This document shows positions 62,662 to 64,000 of a stretch of 64,000 nucleotides of DNA, one piece after another. A model generated the notes under the pieces. It searched no databases. It was not told the DNA's origin and saw only the letters and a program-made list of their open reading frames with translations. Source of the DNA: Neocallimastix lanati (nom. inval.) (taxonomy: Eukaryota; Neocallimastigomycota; Neocallimastigomycetes; Neocallimastigales; Neocallimastigaceae). The stretch covers positions 475,001 to 539,000 of the forward strand of contig JACVTC010000108.1 of assembly GCA_016946835.1 (NCBI GenBank). The letters run 5' to 3'. Position 1 is the first letter of the stretch. Every line of letters begins with the position of its first letter. Made by a program: the position numbers and the translations under genes.

Positions 62662-64000
62662 ATGTATCTTTTAATAAATTATATATGTAATTAGTAAATG
62701 AATAAAATGAATAATAAAGTTTAAAGTTTGCAATAATTATAATTATGAAAAATTAATTTGTGGATTCGATTTTCAAAAAATTTAAATTTCTAAAAATAAA
62801 ACTTTTAAAAATATAAAACTTACACAATTTAGTTTATATATATAAGTGACTTATTCCCTTTATAACAATGCTGAGAAATTAATTATATGCAACTTCCTAT
62901 TCATAAACCTAAGAATTATTTTAATGCATTGTATTATTTTACTATGCATTATTATTTTATATAATAAATAATTCTATTTATCATCATTGCTAATAATCCT
63001 ATTACAATTTATTTAGGTAGACTATAATAAATAATAAATTAATAATAATAATGGATTCCTCTTATTAATTACTATTATTATATTTATAACATTATTGCTT
63101 AAATATAAAACATATTTAATATAGTTATATATTACTTGGAAATAAATTTTTTCTGTAGATCATTAAAAATTTCCAATTTAGTTTGATGGAAGAGTATTCA
63201 GTAAATTTATTTTCCTTCCTTAATTTTTCACAATACTTAATATTTTCGATGTTGAAAGATTTTAAATTTTCAAATCTATAAAAATTTAGCAAGCTCGATT
63301 TATAATAAAGAACAAATTATTTCTTAATTTTACTAAAGATACTAGAATATGAAATTAATTTAGCATGTTTATTATAATATATTTTAATTTCAACAGGAAT
63401 GTGTAGATAATTTATTGTCATTTTCATTAGATTATTTATAGTAAAATTTTATTATATCTAAGAGAGCTACTAAATAATTATGTGTTAACTAGTGATTAGA
63501 TTCTATATTGTTAGAAACAAGTTTTATATAATTAATATATAATAATTAGTATTTATAGTTTATAGTAATAGTAAATATAAATTCCATAAATACAAAATAA
63601 ACGTATTCTTAATTATGGCATATTATAATATATGATATATATTATATGTATATATGAAAAACTATTATTAAATAGAATATATAAATGATTAATTAATATA
63701 TGATTTAACTGTGTTTTTTAATAAATTATTAAAAAAGTATATTTTTGTAACATATATTAATTAGAATTTCCAATTTGTATTTTCAAATTGTTATATATTG
63801 ATTGGAAGAAATAATAATATTAATTATAAAAAAAAAAAAAAAAGAAAAAAATTTTAAAATATTTATATATTAAATTATATTTTAAATATAAATCAATATA
63901 TATTTAATTAAATAGATTTATATAATGAATTATATTTCAAATATATATTATTATATTATTCAATAAATTAAATTAATACTAATAAATCTAATTTAGTTCA
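62501..64000. other. AT-rich spacer to the right edge, with scattered relics
   Basis: A poly-T run at 62625-62656. A minus-strand open stretch near 63130-63300 (FYRFENLKSFNIENIKYCEK and on) is of unknown family. TGTTAGAAACAAGTTTTATA at about 63509 resembles the copia LTR start, and TTATGGCATATTA lies near 63613, so a diverged LTR may begin there; its end is not defined in the window. Confidence 0.4.

Overview
The window is about 64 kb of extremely AT-rich eukaryotic DNA: homopolymer dA/dT runs, AT microsatellites and short AT-rich GT-AG introns, with a few better-balanced coding islands. The gene content points to a fungus, most likely an anaerobic gut fungus (Neocallimastigomycota). The evidence is a Dnf1-type P4-ATPase flippase, a Pmp3 proteolipid, a class C GPCR with a bacterial-type solute-binding ectodomain, a type II membrane protein joining a SUEL-type lectin to a GT34 glycosyltransferase, an F-box protein and cysteine-rich secreted proteins. 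This assignment is inference from gene families; no ribosomal or mitochondrial marker is present.

Layout: 1-4792 (-) P4-ATPase, running off the left edge. 7.0-9.8 kb, a decayed Mutator-like (MULE) element carrying an older tRNA-related SINE. 11.1-14.4 kb (+) class C GPCR in five exons. 15-18 kb, tandem repeats, a second MULE relic and an unclassified island. 19.5-20.0 kb (-) Pmp3 in two exons. 22.7-24.5 kb, a third MULE relic. 25.1-26.5 kb, two opposed Ty1/copia relics. 28.28-31.55 kb, a young copia-type LTR retrotransposon lacking integrase. 35.2-36.8 kb (+) an acidic three-exon gene. 37-42 kb, repeats. 42.3-43.6 kb (+) a secreted, probably GPI-anchored protein. 45-46 kb, small foldback repeats. 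46.1-46.6 kb (-) a broken piece of an RNA polymerase largest-subunit-like gene. 47.9-49.9 kb (-) two cysteine-rich secreted-protein genes with frameshifts. 50.3-51.7 kb, a second SINE-like element and a MITE with target-site duplication. 52.4-53.8 kb (-) F-box gene. 58.3-58.9 kb, another copia relic with its 3' LTR. 60.0-61.8 kb (+) lectin-GT34 gene. The rest is AT-rich spacer.

The intact genes do not form a pathway. Several concern the cell surface and endomembranes: lipid flipping, sensing, Golgi glycosylation, and secreted or anchored proteins. Between them the DNA is dominated by transposon decay.

Most noteworthy: (i) the young copia element has a primer-binding site complementary to the internal anticodon arm of tRNA-Lys(CUU), implying priming by a 5' half-tRNA; (ii) the same element has a canonical -1 slippery heptamer abutting the gag stop codon; (iii) the RNA-polymerase-like relic; (iv) a MITE whose paralogous empty site is also in the window.
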